A stretch of 64,000 bases of DNA from an uncultured Clostridia bacterium. Lineage in GTDB: Bacteria > Bacillota > Clostridia > Oscillospirales > Acutalibacteraceae. A model generated the notes under the pieces. That model worked only from the letters and a program-made list of their open reading frames with translations. It was not told the DNA's origin and made no database searches. Location: NCBI GenBank assembly GCA_947623205.1, contig CANQGM010000012.1, positions 1 to 64,000 of the forward strand, given 5' to 3'. The translations under genes and the position numbers were made by a program. The first letter of the stretch is position 1. Each line of letters opens with the position of its first letter. This document shows positions 51,594-60,653 of the stretch, one piece after another.

Positions 51594-54242
51594 ATGAGCC
51601 ATAAGTATGTTTACCTTTTCTCTGAGGGCAACGAAAATATGAGAGAACTCCTCGGCGGTAAAGGTGCCAACCTTGCTCAGATGACAAATCTGGGTATGCC
51701 TGTTCCTCAGGGCTTTACAATTTCAACAGAAGCCTGCACACGTTACTATGAGGACGGCAAAAAAATTGCTCCGGAAATCGAAGCTGAAATTTACGAGTAT
51801 CTTGCTAAAATTGAAGAGATAAACGGCAAGAAGTTCGGCGACACAAAAAATCCTCTCCTCGTATCGGTACGTTCGGGTGCGCGTGCATCAATGCCCGGTA
51901 TGATGGATACTATTCTTAACCTCGGTCTTAATGACGACGTTGCTGCCGGTATGATAGCAGGCAACCCGGACCCTAAATTTGAGCGTTTTGTATATGACTC
52001 ATATCGTCGTTTTATTCAGATGTTTTCAGATGTTGTTATGGAAATTTCTAAGAAGAGATTTGAAGTTATTATCGACGAAGTCAAGGCTGAAAAGGGCGTT
52101 AAAAACGATATTGACCTCGATACAGAAGATATGAAAAAGCTCGTTAAGCTCTTTAAAGATTATTACAAAGAGCAGAAGGGCACAGACTTCCCGACTGATC
52201 CTAAGGAGCAGATGATGGAAGCCGTTAAAGCCGTATTCCGTTCATGGGACAACCCTCGTGCAAACGTTTACCGTCAGATGAACGATATTCCTTATTCATG
52301 GGGTACTGCCGTAAATGTACAGCCGATGGTATTCGGTAACTTAAACGAAAACTCCGGCACAGGCGTTGCGTTTACACGTGACCCTGCTACGGGAGAAAAG
52401 GGTCTTTTTGGCGAGTATCTTATCAACGCGCAGGGTGAAGACGTTGTTGCCGGCGTTCGCACACCAAGCCATATTTCACAGCTTGAAAAAGATATGCCGG
52501 AAGTATTTAACCAGTTCGTTGAAATTTCTACAAACCTTGAAAATCATTACAGAGATATGCAGGATATGGAGTTTACTATTGAAAACGGCAAGCTCTATAT
52601 GCTTCAGACCCGTAACGGTAAAAGAACTGCCGCTGCCGCTCTTAAAATTGCCGTTGACCTTGTTGACGAAGGTATGATAACGGAAGAAGAAGCCGTTCTC
52701 AGAGTTGAACCAAACCAGCTTGACGCACTTCTTCATCCGCAGTTTGACGCTAAGGCATTAAAGGCTGCAACACCAATCGGCAAAGGTCTTGCCGCTTCTC
52801 CGGGTGCTGCCTGCGGTAAAGTTGTTTACACGGCAGAAGACGCCAAGGAATGGGCCGCAAAGGGCGAAAAGGTAGTTCTTGTTCGTCTTGAAACATCTCC
52901 GGAAGACATTGAGGGTATGGTTGCTGCCGAAGGCATTCTTACTGCCCGCGGAGGTATGACGTCTCACGCTGCCGTTGTTGCCCGCGGTATGGGTACATGC
53001 TGTGTATCGGGCTGCGGTGAAATAGTATTTGACGAAGCTAACAAGGCTTTTTCAATAGGCGACGTTACACTTCACGAAGGCGACTATATTTCACTCAACG
53101 GTTCTACAGGTGACATCTACGGCGAGGCTATTGCTACAACCGAGGCTGCTATCGTAGGTGACTTTGACAGATTTATGAGCTGGGCTGACAAAGAAAGAAA
53201 GCTTATGGTAAGAACAAATGCCGATAACCCGAGAGATACAGCACAGGCTGTTAAATTCGGCGCGGAGGGAATCGGTCTTTGCCGTACAGAGCATATGTTC
53301 TTTGAAGGTGACAGAATTAAGGCTATACGTGAAATGATCGTAAGCAAGACTAAGGAAGGCAGAGAAGAAGCTCTTGCTAAAATTCTTCCTTATCAACAGG
53401 GTGACTTTGAAGAAATGTACAGAGTTCTTGAAGGCAGACCAATGACGATCCGTTTCCTTGACCCGCCGCTTCATGAGTTTGTACCGACTAAAGACGAAGA
53501 CATTAAAGAGCTTGCAGACGACATGGGACTCACATTTGAAGAGCTTAAAAACATTTGTGACAGTCTCCACGAGTTTAACCCGATGATGGGTCACCGCGGC
53601 TGCCGCCTTGCAGTAACTTATCCTGAAATTGCAGAAATGCAGACAAAGGCTGTTATAAGCGCAGCTATCGCAGTAAACAAAGAACATCCCGAATATAATA
53701 TTGTTCCCGAAATTATGATTCCTCTTGTAGGCGAAGTTAAGGAACTCAAGTTCGTTAAAGACTTTGTTGTTGCTACTGCCGACAAGCTGATTGCCGAGGC
53801 CGGCGTTAAGATGGAATATCATATAGGTACAATGATAGAAATTCCGCGTGCCGCACTTACTGCTGATGAAATTGCAAAAGAAGCAGAATTCTTCAGCTTT
53901 GGTACTAACGACCTTACACAGATGACATTCGGCTTCAGCCGTGATGACGCCGCTAAGTTCCTTGGTTCTTATTATGAAAATAAGATTTACGAGTCAGATC
54001 CGTTCGCAAAACTTGATCAGGTCGGCGTTGGAAAGCTTGTAAAAATGGCCTCTGAATTGGGTCGTGCTACACGTCCTGACATCAAGCTCGGAATCTGCGG
54101 CGAGCACGGCGGTAATCCTCCGACAATTGAGTTCTGCCACAAGGTAGGTCTTAATTATGTATCGTGTTCACCTTTCCGTGTGCCGATCGCACGTCTTGCC
54201 GCTGCACAGGCTGCTGTTAAAGAAAAAATGGGTAATCTTTAA
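51594..54242 (+). CDS. ppdK: pyruvate, phosphate dikinase
   Basis: 882 aa from ATG 51594 after AGGAGG. Interconverts PEP, AMP and PPi with pyruvate, ATP and Pi. N-terminal ATP-grasp domain (GGKGANLAQMTNLGMPVP near residue 18, SVRSGARASMPGMMDT near 90), swivelling phosphohistidine domain with catalytic His458 in GGMTSHAAVVARG, and C-terminal PEP-binding barrel (GFSFGTNDLTQ-type segment, then GICGEHGGNP near 835). No part missing. With pyk it gives PPi-linked glycolysis, common in gut clostridia. Confidence 0.97.
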   Translation: MSHKYVYLFSEGNENMRELLGGKGANLAQMTNLGMPVPQGFTISTEACTRYYEDGKKIAPEIEAEIYEYLAKIEEINGKKFGDTKNPLLVSVRSGARASMPGMMDTILNLGLNDDVAAGMIAGNPDPKFERFVYDSYRRFIQMFSDVVMEISKKRFEVIIDEVKAEKGVKNDIDLDTEDMKKLVKLFKDYYKEQKGTDFPTDPKEQMMEAVKAVFRSWDNPRANVYRQMNDIPYSWGTAVNVQPMVFGNLNENSGTGVAFTRDPATGEKGLFGEYLINAQGEDVVAGVRTPSHISQLEKDMPEVFNQFVEISTNLENHYRDMQDMEFTIENGKLYMLQTRNGKRTAAAALKIAVDLVDEGMITEEEAVLRVEPNQLDALLHPQFDAKALKAATPIGKGLAASPGAACGKVVYTAEDAKEWAAKGEKVVLVRLETSPEDIEGMVAAEGILTARGGMTSHAAVVARGMGTCCVSGCGEIVFDEANKAFSIGDVTLHEGDYISLNGSTGDIYGEAIATTEAAIVGDFDRFMSWADKERKLMVRTNADNPRDTAQAVKFGAEGIGLCRTEHMFFEGDRIKAIREMIVSKTKEGREEALAKILPYQQGDFEEMYRVLEGRPMTIRFLDPPLHEFVPTKDEDIKELADDMGLTFEELKNICDSLHEFNPMMGHRGCRLAVTYPEIAEMQTKAVISAAIAVNKEHPEYNIVPEIMIPLVGEVKELKFVKDFVVATADKLIAEAGVKMEYHIGTMIEIPRAALTADEIAKEAEFFSFGTNDLTQMTFGFSRDDAAKFLGSYYENKIYESDPFAKLDQVGVGKLVKMASELGRATRPDIKLGICGEHGGNPPTIEFCHKVGLNYVSCSPFRVPIARLAAAQAAVKEKMGNL

Positions 54243-54281
54243 TTAACTTAAACCCTGTTAAATCTTAATAAACAAAGTTTT

Positions 54282-54304
54282 GGGCTGTTCCTTAGGAACA
54301 GCCC
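54282..54304 (+). terminator. terminator after ppdK
   Basis: Perfect arms GGGCTGTTCC and GGAACAGCCC, 3-base loop, then ATTTTTG. It also separates ppdK from the converging phage block. Confidence 0.88.
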
Positions 54305-54326
54305 ATTTTTGTTAGAGTATAATATT

Positions 54327-54806
54327 TTATCTGCTTGTGTACACGACCGAAATTTTGAGATGCGAAGGAAAATCAGCCTCAACTCTTTCGTTTATCCAGC
54401 TTTTTATTTCATTGCTCAGGCTGTCATAAACAGTTATAACAACCTCCTGTTGTGCAAACTTTTCCGTTATTATAAAATCGGACAATCCATAGCTTTTAAG
54501 CATCATATAAAATGCATTGGGAGTGCAGGAAAGTCCCAAAGTCTGCTCTCTGTTTTTGAGCATATCACGCCGCTTTGTAATTGAATACTCGCTTCGCTCT
54601 GCGCCAACAAGCTTTTCACGTTCCGTAATTCCGTAGCTTTGTGCGGTAGATATATAATACTCGCGCAGCATTGTGTCTAAATCATTAAACAAAATGTCAA
54701 GTCCCTCGGCATATGCCAAAAGTTCCGCGTTTAAATTGGAATTGCCGCTTACGGAATACAGATTCAGCGGCAGCAGTTTTTGCTTCATAGATGTAAAGCT
54801 GTCCAT
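54327..54806 (-). CDS. phage tail protein, YmfQ/DUF2313 (gpI-like)
   Basis: 159 aa. Matches the YmfQ/XkdU type: LTQ-like leading helix, YYISTAQSYGITEREKL near residue 50, TPNAFYMMLKSYG near 97, and a closing beta segment. In Mu- and PBSX-type phages this is the last baseplate wedge protein. Starts by one-base TAATG overlap with gpJ. It is the final gene of the block: no tail fibre, holin or endolysin follows before the ppdK terminator. Confidence 0.8.
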   Translation of the reverse strand: MDSFTSMKQKLLPLNLYSVSGNSNLNAELLAYAEGLDILFNDLDTMLREYYISTAQSYGITEREKLVGAERSEYSITKRRDMLKNREQTLGLSCTPNAFYMMLKSYGLSDFIITEKFAQQEVVITVYDSLSNEIKSWINERVEADFPSHLKISVVYTSR

Positions 54807-55864
54807 TATACCACCTCAATATCCATACTGCCAACGCCAAAACATTGTGTACCCGATATTTCATCGTTGCTCATAGATGTATTAAACTCGTAGTTTTCAA
54901 CACAGCCGGTGTCCATTATATATTTGCCTATTCCCGACAAATAGAGCTTTCCTCCTATTGGAAGAGAATTTATGTAATCGGTGAACGCCTGTCCGCATTT
55001 TTGCTTTACAACGCTTGACTGAAATCCGCTTTTTGCCTTTACGGTAATATCCAAATTATATTTATATACCTGCGCGGAATACACCTTTACGTCCACATTA
55101 AGCTCTCTGTTTTTACTGATAAGGCTCTGTGCATTTGCAATAGCCGTACTTGAAGCGTCTTTTCCGTCGCCGTACACATAAACATTAACAGTTCCAATGC
55201 CTCTGAGTTTAGGCACAACACCCGCCTTTGAAATGCCTTCTACAGACAGCGCAAGACTTTCATAATATGCCGCGTTTGTTCCGTTTGACGGACTTACAAA
55301 TGTACTTTTTATGCGTTCTCTAAGTTCATTGTCGCTTTCCGCGTCTGTGCCTCCTACAAATGCCTCTCTGTTTCTCACATACTCAATTTCTGACGGAACG
55401 CTGACCGCAACGACCGCATATCCGATTTCAATATTCCAGTTTTTACCCGGCTTTTCTGCCTCTGCATATACGCTGACAAGAGTATTTCCTGCTCTTATTA
55501 CTTCTGTCTCGGTAGTGCGATATCTCAGCGGTTCGCTGTCATTTGTAGCAACAACAGAGCCTATGGGAATTACAATATCATGGTCTTTAGGCGCAGATAT
55601 AAAAAATGTAAGCTCACCCTGTGCCTTGGTTGCCTGTTTGCGCTCTAATCCCCTTTGGGATGCAAAATAATCAAGATACTCGCCGCTTGCCGTAGTGACA
55701 AACATCTGCCTTTTCAGCCAATCGGCATTAACCTGAGCATTATAAATTTCTCCGGCAAGCACCTTCATACGTATTGCTATGTCGCTCGCCTCATCAAACT
55801 CAGAGCCGCTTACCTGCTCATATTTTTTCTTCATTCTCTCATAAATATCACTGTAATTTTCCAT
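54806..55864 (-). CDS. phage baseplate protein J (gp47/XkdT-like)
   Basis: 352 aa, full length. Baseplate_J signature in the middle: FVGGTDAESDNELRERI near residue 167, then VEGISKAGVVPKLRGIG and VNVYVYG. gpJ forms the wedge skeleton of contractile-type baseplates. TAATG overlap with the gene before. Confidence 0.9.
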   Translation of the reverse strand: MENYSDIYERMKKKYEQVSGSEFDEASDIAIRMKVLAGEIYNAQVNADWLKRQMFVTTASGEYLDYFASQRGLERKQATKAQGELTFFISAPKDHDIVIPIGSVVATNDSEPLRYRTTETEVIRAGNTLVSVYAEAEKPGKNWNIEIGYAVVAVSVPSEIEYVRNREAFVGGTDAESDNELRERIKSTFVSPSNGTNAAYYESLALSVEGISKAGVVPKLRGIGTVNVYVYGDGKDASSTAIANAQSLISKNRELNVDVKVYSAQVYKYNLDITVKAKSGFQSSVVKQKCGQAFTDYINSLPIGGKLYLSGIGKYIMDTGCVENYEFNTSMSNDEISGTQCFGVGSMDIEVV

Positions 55865-56196
55865 TAAATCTGTACCTCCTCGTCTCTGCTTTTGCCGCCG
55901 ACAGTAAATCTGATTCTCAATTTATTGCCTGTACCAAGCACCTTTGCCGATGTATCTGCGCAGTCAACAAGCGCTTCGTTTATAACAAGCTCAAACCTGT
56001 CCTTTGCATTTTCGGCATTAGTATTAATTTCTTTAATACGTGAACCGAGCTCCCTGTCATAAATAAAAGAACCTTTTTTAACAGCGGCGCAAATAAACGC
56101 ACGCTGAAACAAAGCATCTTCACCGGTAATTTTTTCGTATATGCCCGAACTGTTTTTAACAACATCATTATTTTTTATTCTTACGTCAACCATCAT
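55864..56196 (-). CDS. phage baseplate protein, XkdS/DUF2634 (gp25-like)
   Basis: 110 aa. Features of gp25-like wedge proteins: GEDALFQRAFICA near residue 24, YDRELGSRI near 47, then helix and beta hairpin with RIRFTVGG. gp25 normally nucleates the sheath; no sheath gene is visible here. ATGA overlap with the spike gene's stop downstream. Confidence 0.82.
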   Translation of the reverse strand: MMVDVRIKNNDVVKNSSGIYEKITGEDALFQRAFICAAVKKGSFIYDRELGSRIKEINTNAENAKDRFELVINEALVDCADTSAKVLGTGNKLRIRFTVGGKSRDEEVQI

Positions 56197-56528
56197 CCGT
56201 ACTCCTTACCGTTAATAAGCACTTTTCCGCTGTTTTTCAGAACAATTGAAGCTCCGCCTTTTGAAAACAGCATTACTTCGCCCGCCTCAAGATTTTGACT
56301 TTGTGAAATTACCCCAAGGCTTACTTCACCGTCATCAAGAGGCAATACGACCGCACGCTCTCCCACGGGAGGCATACTTACAATACCGTAGGGCAGGCAG
56401 GATTTAAGGCTTTTGTGTTCTCCGGATGATATAACGGCAAGGTTATTATTCTGCGTATTTGCAACATTTCCCTTTACCGCGTTAGGCGATGAGATAGAAT
56501 TATTTGTAATATATTTCATAAGCCACAT
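56193..56528 (-). CDS. phage baseplate spike-like protein (gpV/gp45-like)
   Basis: 111 aa from ATG 56528, which overlaps the hub stop as TGATG. The N-terminal OB-like part (KGNVANTQNNNLAVIS, then PYGIVSMPPVGERAVVLP) and the C-terminal GGASIVLKNSGKVLINGKEY fit the short Mu gp45/DUF2577-type spike proteins. Tip of the tail tube that pierces the target membrane. Confidence 0.75.
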   Translation of the reverse strand: MWLMKYITNNSISSPNAVKGNVANTQNNNLAVISSGEHKSLKSCLPYGIVSMPPVGERAVVLPLDDGEVSLGVISQSQNLEAGEVMLFSKGGASIVLKNSGKVLINGKEYG

Positions 56529-57469
56529 CACAATGTCCCCTTTCTCAAACAAATTGTAGTACGCTCTCCGTTGCTGTCAACTGTGTATTTCAGCCTGTCC
56601 GTTCTCAGATTATCAATTTTTCCTAATATGCTGTCGTTTATAACCGCGTTTTTCCCCATTACATCAATTTGACATCCCATACATTCAAGCGTCAGCAAAC
56701 GGCTGTTTGCGTTGCTTTGCGCTATTATTTTGTCGGCAGTGTCTATTGTGCTTGTGTCGGCAGTTGCATTTACATAGCGCACACGTTCAATATTTTTACA
56801 ATTACTGTTTTTATTATAAATATGACTGTCGTAACCTCCGTACTCTTCAAGCTTTAAGCGTACCTCGGAAATAAGCTCACACCTTTTTTTATTTTCTTTT
56901 ATGGAATAATAAACTATATCTCCCGATAAATCTCCAAAAGTAACGATTTCCTTTACATCATAACCTTTAAACAATGCTTTGCCGTCGCCTGTAATTCTGG
57001 GATCAACTCCATAGAGATTTTTACAAAAGTTTTTAAATACCTGCCAGTGCGTCATACCTTTGTCAATTTTAAGACTGCCGTAAAACGGGACCTCGTCCGC
57101 AGTGTATTCGGTAATTCCAAACGGTTTAAGATGTTTGTTAAATATAAATTCTGATGCGGGATTAATATATGTAACAGGTTCTGCCTCATTGTCAAGCAAA
57201 AGCGCCGCAAGGCTTCTTGCCGTTATTTTTGTAATTACGGCCCTGCTTGTTTTTATGTTTGAAATTTCGTCAATTTGGCCTTTGAAAATAAGCTTTCCGT
57301 TATTAAACGCCGTTATATAATCCGCATTTTCAGATAACTCTTTATTATAAGGAAAAGTCACCGTAAGGTCGTCGGCAGGCACATCGGTTTCACTGTTGAG
57401 TATAACGGTAAGCGGAGAAGAAACGTCCTTTTTTACGCCTTCACAATCAGTAATTACTAAGCTCAGCAC
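56528..57469 (-). CDS. phage tail hub protein, XkdQ/gpD-like
   Basis: 313 aa from GTG 57469 with GGTGA before it. Beta-rich start, ISNIKTSRAVITKITARSLAALLLDNEA near residue 66 (about 66-95), NPASEFIFNKHLKPFGI near 103, then GMTHWQVFKNFCKNLYG near 135: the pattern of XkdQ-type (gp27-like) hub proteins. It joins the tube to the spike. Seven-base overlap with the LysM gene. Confidence 0.8.
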   Translation of the reverse strand: MLSLVITDCEGVKKDVSSPLTVILNSETDVPADDLTVTFPYNKELSENADYITAFNNGKLIFKGQIDEISNIKTSRAVITKITARSLAALLLDNEAEPVTYINPASEFIFNKHLKPFGITEYTADEVPFYGSLKIDKGMTHWQVFKNFCKNLYGVDPRITGDGKALFKGYDVKEIVTFGDLSGDIVYYSIKENKKRCELISEVRLKLEEYGGYDSHIYNKNSNCKNIERVRYVNATADTSTIDTADKIIAQSNANSRLLTLECMGCQIDVMGKNAVINDSILGKIDNLRTDRLKYTVDSNGERTTICLRKGTL

Positions 57470-57978
57470 AAAATCACCGTGCTTCCCGCAGCAAGCTCAT
57501 CGGGACGTTTTACCCAAGGGTTAAGCCTTACAAGCAAATCAATGGGGATATTATAAGCATATGAAACGTCCCACAAATTCTCGCCGCTTTTTACTATATG
57601 CTCTGAAAGCATTTCAGAGGATTTACACTCCATCAGTTCTCTGAAAACAAAACTGTATGTAAGAACATCGGGCTTTGGTTCTCCTATAATTTTAATGCTC
57701 TCAAATACGGCATAAACGGGCGTAATATGCGGAATGGCAAGAACTCCCGAGCCGCCCTCTTTAAACAGTTCAAAAAGGTTGTTAAATTGTTCAAGGCAGT
57801 CAGTACCGTACAGTTCACCCACGCCTTTTATTTTCATATTTTTTCTTTCCATATTTTGTATGTACGCTGTCCCATAAGGCACTTTCAGCTCCTTAACATC
57901 CTTATCACATTCAAAAGAGATCTCCCTCGGGTTGTGATGCCACTCAACGCCCCTGAATCTCATTGGTACGAGTGTCAT
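57463..57978 (-). CDS. LysM tail protein, XkdP (gp53)-like
   Basis: 171 aa. The N-terminal domain (MRFRGVEWHHNPREISFE start) and a C-terminal LysM domain near residue 127 (SGENLWDVSYAYNIPIDLLV, then LNPWV) match XkdP of PBSX-type tails. ATG overlaps the stop of the 48-aa gene as ATGA. In PBSX-like clusters the tape measure lies just before XkdP; here that place holds only the 48-aa gene. Confidence 0.85.
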   Translation of the reverse strand: MTLVPMRFRGVEWHHNPREISFECDKDVKELKVPYGTAYIQNMERKNMKIKGVGELYGTDCLEQFNNLFELFKEGGSGVLAIPHITPVYAVFESIKIIGEPKPDVLTYSFVFRELMECKSSEMLSEHIVKSGENLWDVSYAYNIPIDLLVRLNPWVKRPDELAAGSTVILC

Positions 57979-58121
57979 TTCAGTCTTGCCTCCTCTTCCT
58001 CATTAAGTCCGCGGCTGTATCGGCGGCTTTCCTGTTCAAACAGCTCGCTTATGCTTTCGGTGTCTGCTCCCATTGTATTTTTTTCTGCAAGACCGTATAA
58101 ATCAAACATATTTTTTGTCAT
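57975..58121 (-). CDS. 48-aa small protein between tube-like and LysM genes
   Basis: Reads MTKNMFDLYGLAEKNTMG, then an acidic-basic helix ending EEEEARLK. Both ends overlap its neighbours as ATGA (start with the previous stop at 58118-58121, stop with the next start at 57975-57978), which is strong evidence that it is translated. It sits where PBSX-like clusters carry tail-assembly chaperone and tape measure genes. Its job is unknown; a miniature chaperone-like or spacer protein is a guess. Confidence 0.75.
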   Translation of the reverse strand: MTKNMFDLYGLAEKNTMGADTESISELFEQESRRYSRGLNEEEEARLK

Positions 58122-58483
58122 CTCATATACCTCTTTTCAGCGTCAATAGTAACAGTGTCTTCAATTACACCCTTTGCGTTTACCTTACTTTGAATTTTTG
58201 TTACACAACAGTCAGAGTATATCAGAGTATTATCTTTTCCAACCAGTTCAAGAGTATTAAAATTGTCAAGCGAAGCAAAGGGATTTTTTGCATTATAATT
58301 CATTGTGAGTGTAAGCGAATAACTTTTCTTAGGCACTTTATACACAGGAATGTCCGTTAAAAACTGGTTTATAACCGTGCAGTCATTGTTTTGAGTGCAG
58401 ACAATTTTGCTGACTCCTCCCAGCACGGCTGAGTTTAGCTTCAGCTTAATGTCATCACCCTTGGTAAAAGAAAATTCAGTCAT
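58118..58483 (-). CDS. probable tail tube-like protein
   Basis: 121 aa from ATG 58483 after GGAGGCAT. Mostly beta-strands with paired Cys (CTQNNDC, SDCC), SYSLTLTMNYN in the middle and a closing VIEDTVTIDAEKR. Size, beta content and position after the tail completion genes and before the hub suggest the tube subunit, though it is not a clear match to XkdM. Possibly a hub adaptor instead. Confidence 0.55.
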   Translation of the reverse strand: MTEFSFTKGDDIKLKLNSAVLGGVSKIVCTQNNDCTVINQFLTDIPVYKVPKKSYSLTLTMNYNAKNPFASLDNFNTLELVGKDNTLIYSDCCVTKIQSKVNAKGVIEDTVTIDAEKRYMR

Positions 58484-58484
58484 T

Positions 58485-58916
58485 CTATGCCTCCTCACAC
58501 AAATAAAATTCAATTGCAAAATCAACCGTTCTGTAAATGGCATTCATATCGGGGTCAAAAGAAATAGACGACGCGCTTGATTCAACAATTATTTTTTCTG
58601 TATCGGCCTTTTTTAACCCCAGCAGCAGCTCGGATATAATTTCAGAAAGACCGCTTCCGTTTTCGGTCGCCGGAACATATACTCTGATTTTGACCTTCGC
58701 CATAAACTGTTCGCCTTTGACTGATGACGACAGATAATCTCCAAAATAGCTTTTTGACAATGTTGTATCGGTGACCGAAACAACTGCCAAAGGTCCCGTG
58801 ACCGGCATTTCAATATCATGCGAACCGTACTCCCTGACAAAGCGCAGAGGTTTAAGCTCATCAATTGTTTTCAGTCTGACAATGATTTTATCAACCTGTT
58901 TTTCAATCTGATTCAT
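58485..58916 (-). CDS. probable tail terminator/completion protein
   Basis: 143 aa from ATG 58916 after GGAGG. A leading helix (IEKQVDKIIVRLKTIDELK) followed by an alternating alpha-beta domain (PLAVVSVTDTTLS, KVKIRVYVP, IIVESSASSISFD, TVDFAIEFYL) resembles gpU/YqbJ-type tail terminators that cap the tube at the head. Overlaps the gene before by 14 bases. Confidence 0.6.
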   Translation of the reverse strand: MNQIEKQVDKIIVRLKTIDELKPLRFVREYGSHDIEMPVTGPLAVVSVTDTTLSKSYFGDYLSSSVKGEQFMAKVKIRVYVPATENGSGLSEIISELLLGLKKADTEKIIVESSASSISFDPDMNAIYRTVDFAIEFYLCEEA

Positions 58917-59259
58917 AATCATCCTCCAGTGCGTTGCCGTACGGCAACAATATTGCCCAAACATAAATTGAGCAATCCTTTACATAATATGTTTCGCATC
59001 TTTTAACAATATATTTATTGTTTTGCATTTGTATTACAGAACTGTTTACGGTCAGCGGAAAATCGACAGGTCCTATATACAGATATTTTTCCGTACTGTT
59101 AAAACCCAAAACATGATACTCGCCGCCCACATACACCTTGTTTTTATATCTTAGCGGCTCAATAAATGCTTTTGCAGGAATTCTTTTGCCGTTATTCTCA
59201 ATCATAATTCTGCATCCGTATCTTTTTATTGTTTCACTAACCGTGTCAAAAATACCCAT
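58903..59259 (-). CDS. probable head-tail adaptor protein
   Basis: 118 aa from ATG 59259, which shares one base with the previous stop (TAATG). Small beta-barrel-type protein (GKRIPAKAFIEPLRYKN, KYLYIGPVDFPL, NNKYIVKRCETYY). Position between connector and tail terminator suggests a head-tail stopper of the XkdI/YqbH class. Not a clear family match. Confidence 0.55.
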   Translation of the reverse strand: MGIFDTVSETIKRYGCRIMIENNGKRIPAKAFIEPLRYKNKVYVGGEYHVLGFNSTEKYLYIGPVDFPLTVNSSVIQMQNNKYIVKRCETYYVKDCSIYVWAILLPYGNALEDDYESD

Positions 59260-59615
59260 TAAATCACCCTGCCAAACAAAAAGTTTTCGCTGTCGATCAA
59301 ATCGCGCCATTTACCTGCGTATTCGTTCCACAAATCATTCGCCTTTTTAATTTCATCGCCCGATGACTCAATACGCACGTCACCGGCAGTAAATGAAGTT
59401 ATGTTTTCGGCTTTGTACAAAGAATAAAGTCTGTAAGCATAAAGCGCACAAAGCACCTCAACACGTCTTTTATCATTTTTGTTTAAAGCACGTTTCTTTA
59501 AATGCGAATAAACATAGTTGCAGGCGTCTCCAATTAAAATTCGCCACTTGTAAATTTCACTGTTATCAAGGTTTGCTACAAGAGCAAACCTTGATGTTAC
59601 ATTAGCAATATTCAA
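59259..59615 (-). CDS. probable head-tail connector (gp6/gp15-like)
   Basis: 118 aa from TTG 59615 with GAGGTGATA before it. All-helical (WRILIGDACNYVYSHL, RRVEVLCALYAYRLYSLY, then WNEYAGKWRDLI), the usual profile of gp6/gp15-like connector proteins, and in the usual place directly after the capsid gene. Confidence 0.65.
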   Translation of the reverse strand: MNIANVTSRFALVANLDNSEIYKWRILIGDACNYVYSHLKKRALNKNDKRRVEVLCALYAYRLYSLYKAENITSFTAGDVRIESSGDEIKKANDLWNEYAGKWRDLIDSENFLFGRVI

Positions 59616-59628
59616 ACTATCACCTCAA

Positions 59629-60636
59629 TTAGCAGGTAAGAGTTTTTGCCGCTTCCGTAAAGATTTTTGAAAATCCGGCGGTGCAGGTAATTGCCGCACG
59701 TTCAAGCTGACGGTCAATAAGCTTGTCATAATCGGTAACAACTCCGCCTGCCTGCACCATTTCAAGCGCACAGTTTTTGTCAAGACCTATAACTTTTGCA
59801 CCTGTAATTTCAGGAGCGTGCAAAAGTGTTGCGCCGAGAGGCGTAATCATTTTTCCTGTACCCTGAAAGTTAAGTCCTGCGTTTGAATCCTGCATTTGTG
59901 AAATTGCCAAAATCTTCTGCATTTGTTCAGTAGGCGCAAGAATAGTGTTGAGCTCGTAAGGTGAAAGCGAAGCCCAGAGTTTTAAAATGTCGCTGTACTC
60001 GATTTTTCCGCTTGCGTCAACGCTTACAGTATCTGCCGCGTTATCGTTGCCGTCACCGTTTACAAGTACGTCAATTGCGTCTTTAAGCTGTGCGCGGGCT
60101 ATGTATGCGCCAATCTGGTTAAGGGTAACGGTAAACAAATCAAGTCGCTGAAAACGCAGTGCCTCGTATGATGCAACAAGCATTCTTCCTCTTTTGTGAA
60201 GCTTTACAAGGTTTTCTCTTGTCTTAACAACTGTTTGAGGAATTGCCGCGCCTTCGCTTACTACTTTAAGCGTTTTGTCGTCCTCGCTCGGAGCAGATAC
60301 AATGCTGCGGTAATCCATACCGTCAATATCCGTTACGGTTGCAACAAGGTTAGGAAGAATATCTGCACGCTCCATACCCTGCTTTACTGCTCTGCTTACA
60401 TATTCCGGGAAAAGTGCCGCCGAGTTTGAAGTTTGGAAAAACTTTTCAACACAGTCGCTGCCGCTGCCGCTTACCTTAATGTCAAAACGCTTTAGCTGAC
60501 GTGAAAATGCGTCAAGTCCTTCAAGCGATGTGCCTTTATAATTTTCTGAAGGATCAAGCTTTTCAAGCGCTTCCGTAAGACTTCCTTTTCCCTGATACAT
60601 ACCTTTTTCAAGTGTAATATTTTCAAAATTTGCCAT
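59629..60636 (-). CDS. major capsid protein, HK97 fold
   Basis: 335 aa. Helical N-arm (1-65), then an E-loop and P/A-domain pattern: RAVKQGMERADILPNLVATV near 82, SIVSAPSEDD, then INVL-type helix region and the GAKVIGLDKNCALEMV beta segment, RQLERAAITCTAGF near the end. AGGAGG ribosome site. An HK97-type capsid can be recognised, but there is no sign here whether particles are made. Confidence 0.82.
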   Translation of the reverse strand: MANFENITLEKGMYQGKGSLTEALEKLDPSENYKGTSLEGLDAFSRQLKRFDIKVSGSGSDCVEKFFQTSNSAALFPEYVSRAVKQGMERADILPNLVATVTDIDGMDYRSIVSAPSEDDKTLKVVSEGAAIPQTVVKTRENLVKLHKRGRMLVASYEALRFQRLDLFTVTLNQIGAYIARAQLKDAIDVLVNGDGNDNAADTVSVDASGKIEYSDILKLWASLSPYELNTILAPTEQMQKILAISQMQDSNAGLNFQGTGKMITPLGATLLHAPEITGAKVIGLDKNCALEMVQAGGVVTDYDKLIDRQLERAAITCTAGFSKIFTEAAKTLTC

Positions 60637-60653
60637 ATTTTACCTCCTGTTTA

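Noticed and set aside
53091..53822. 243-codon minus-strand frame within ppdK
   Set aside because: Antisense to conserved ppdK coding sequence; no independent support.
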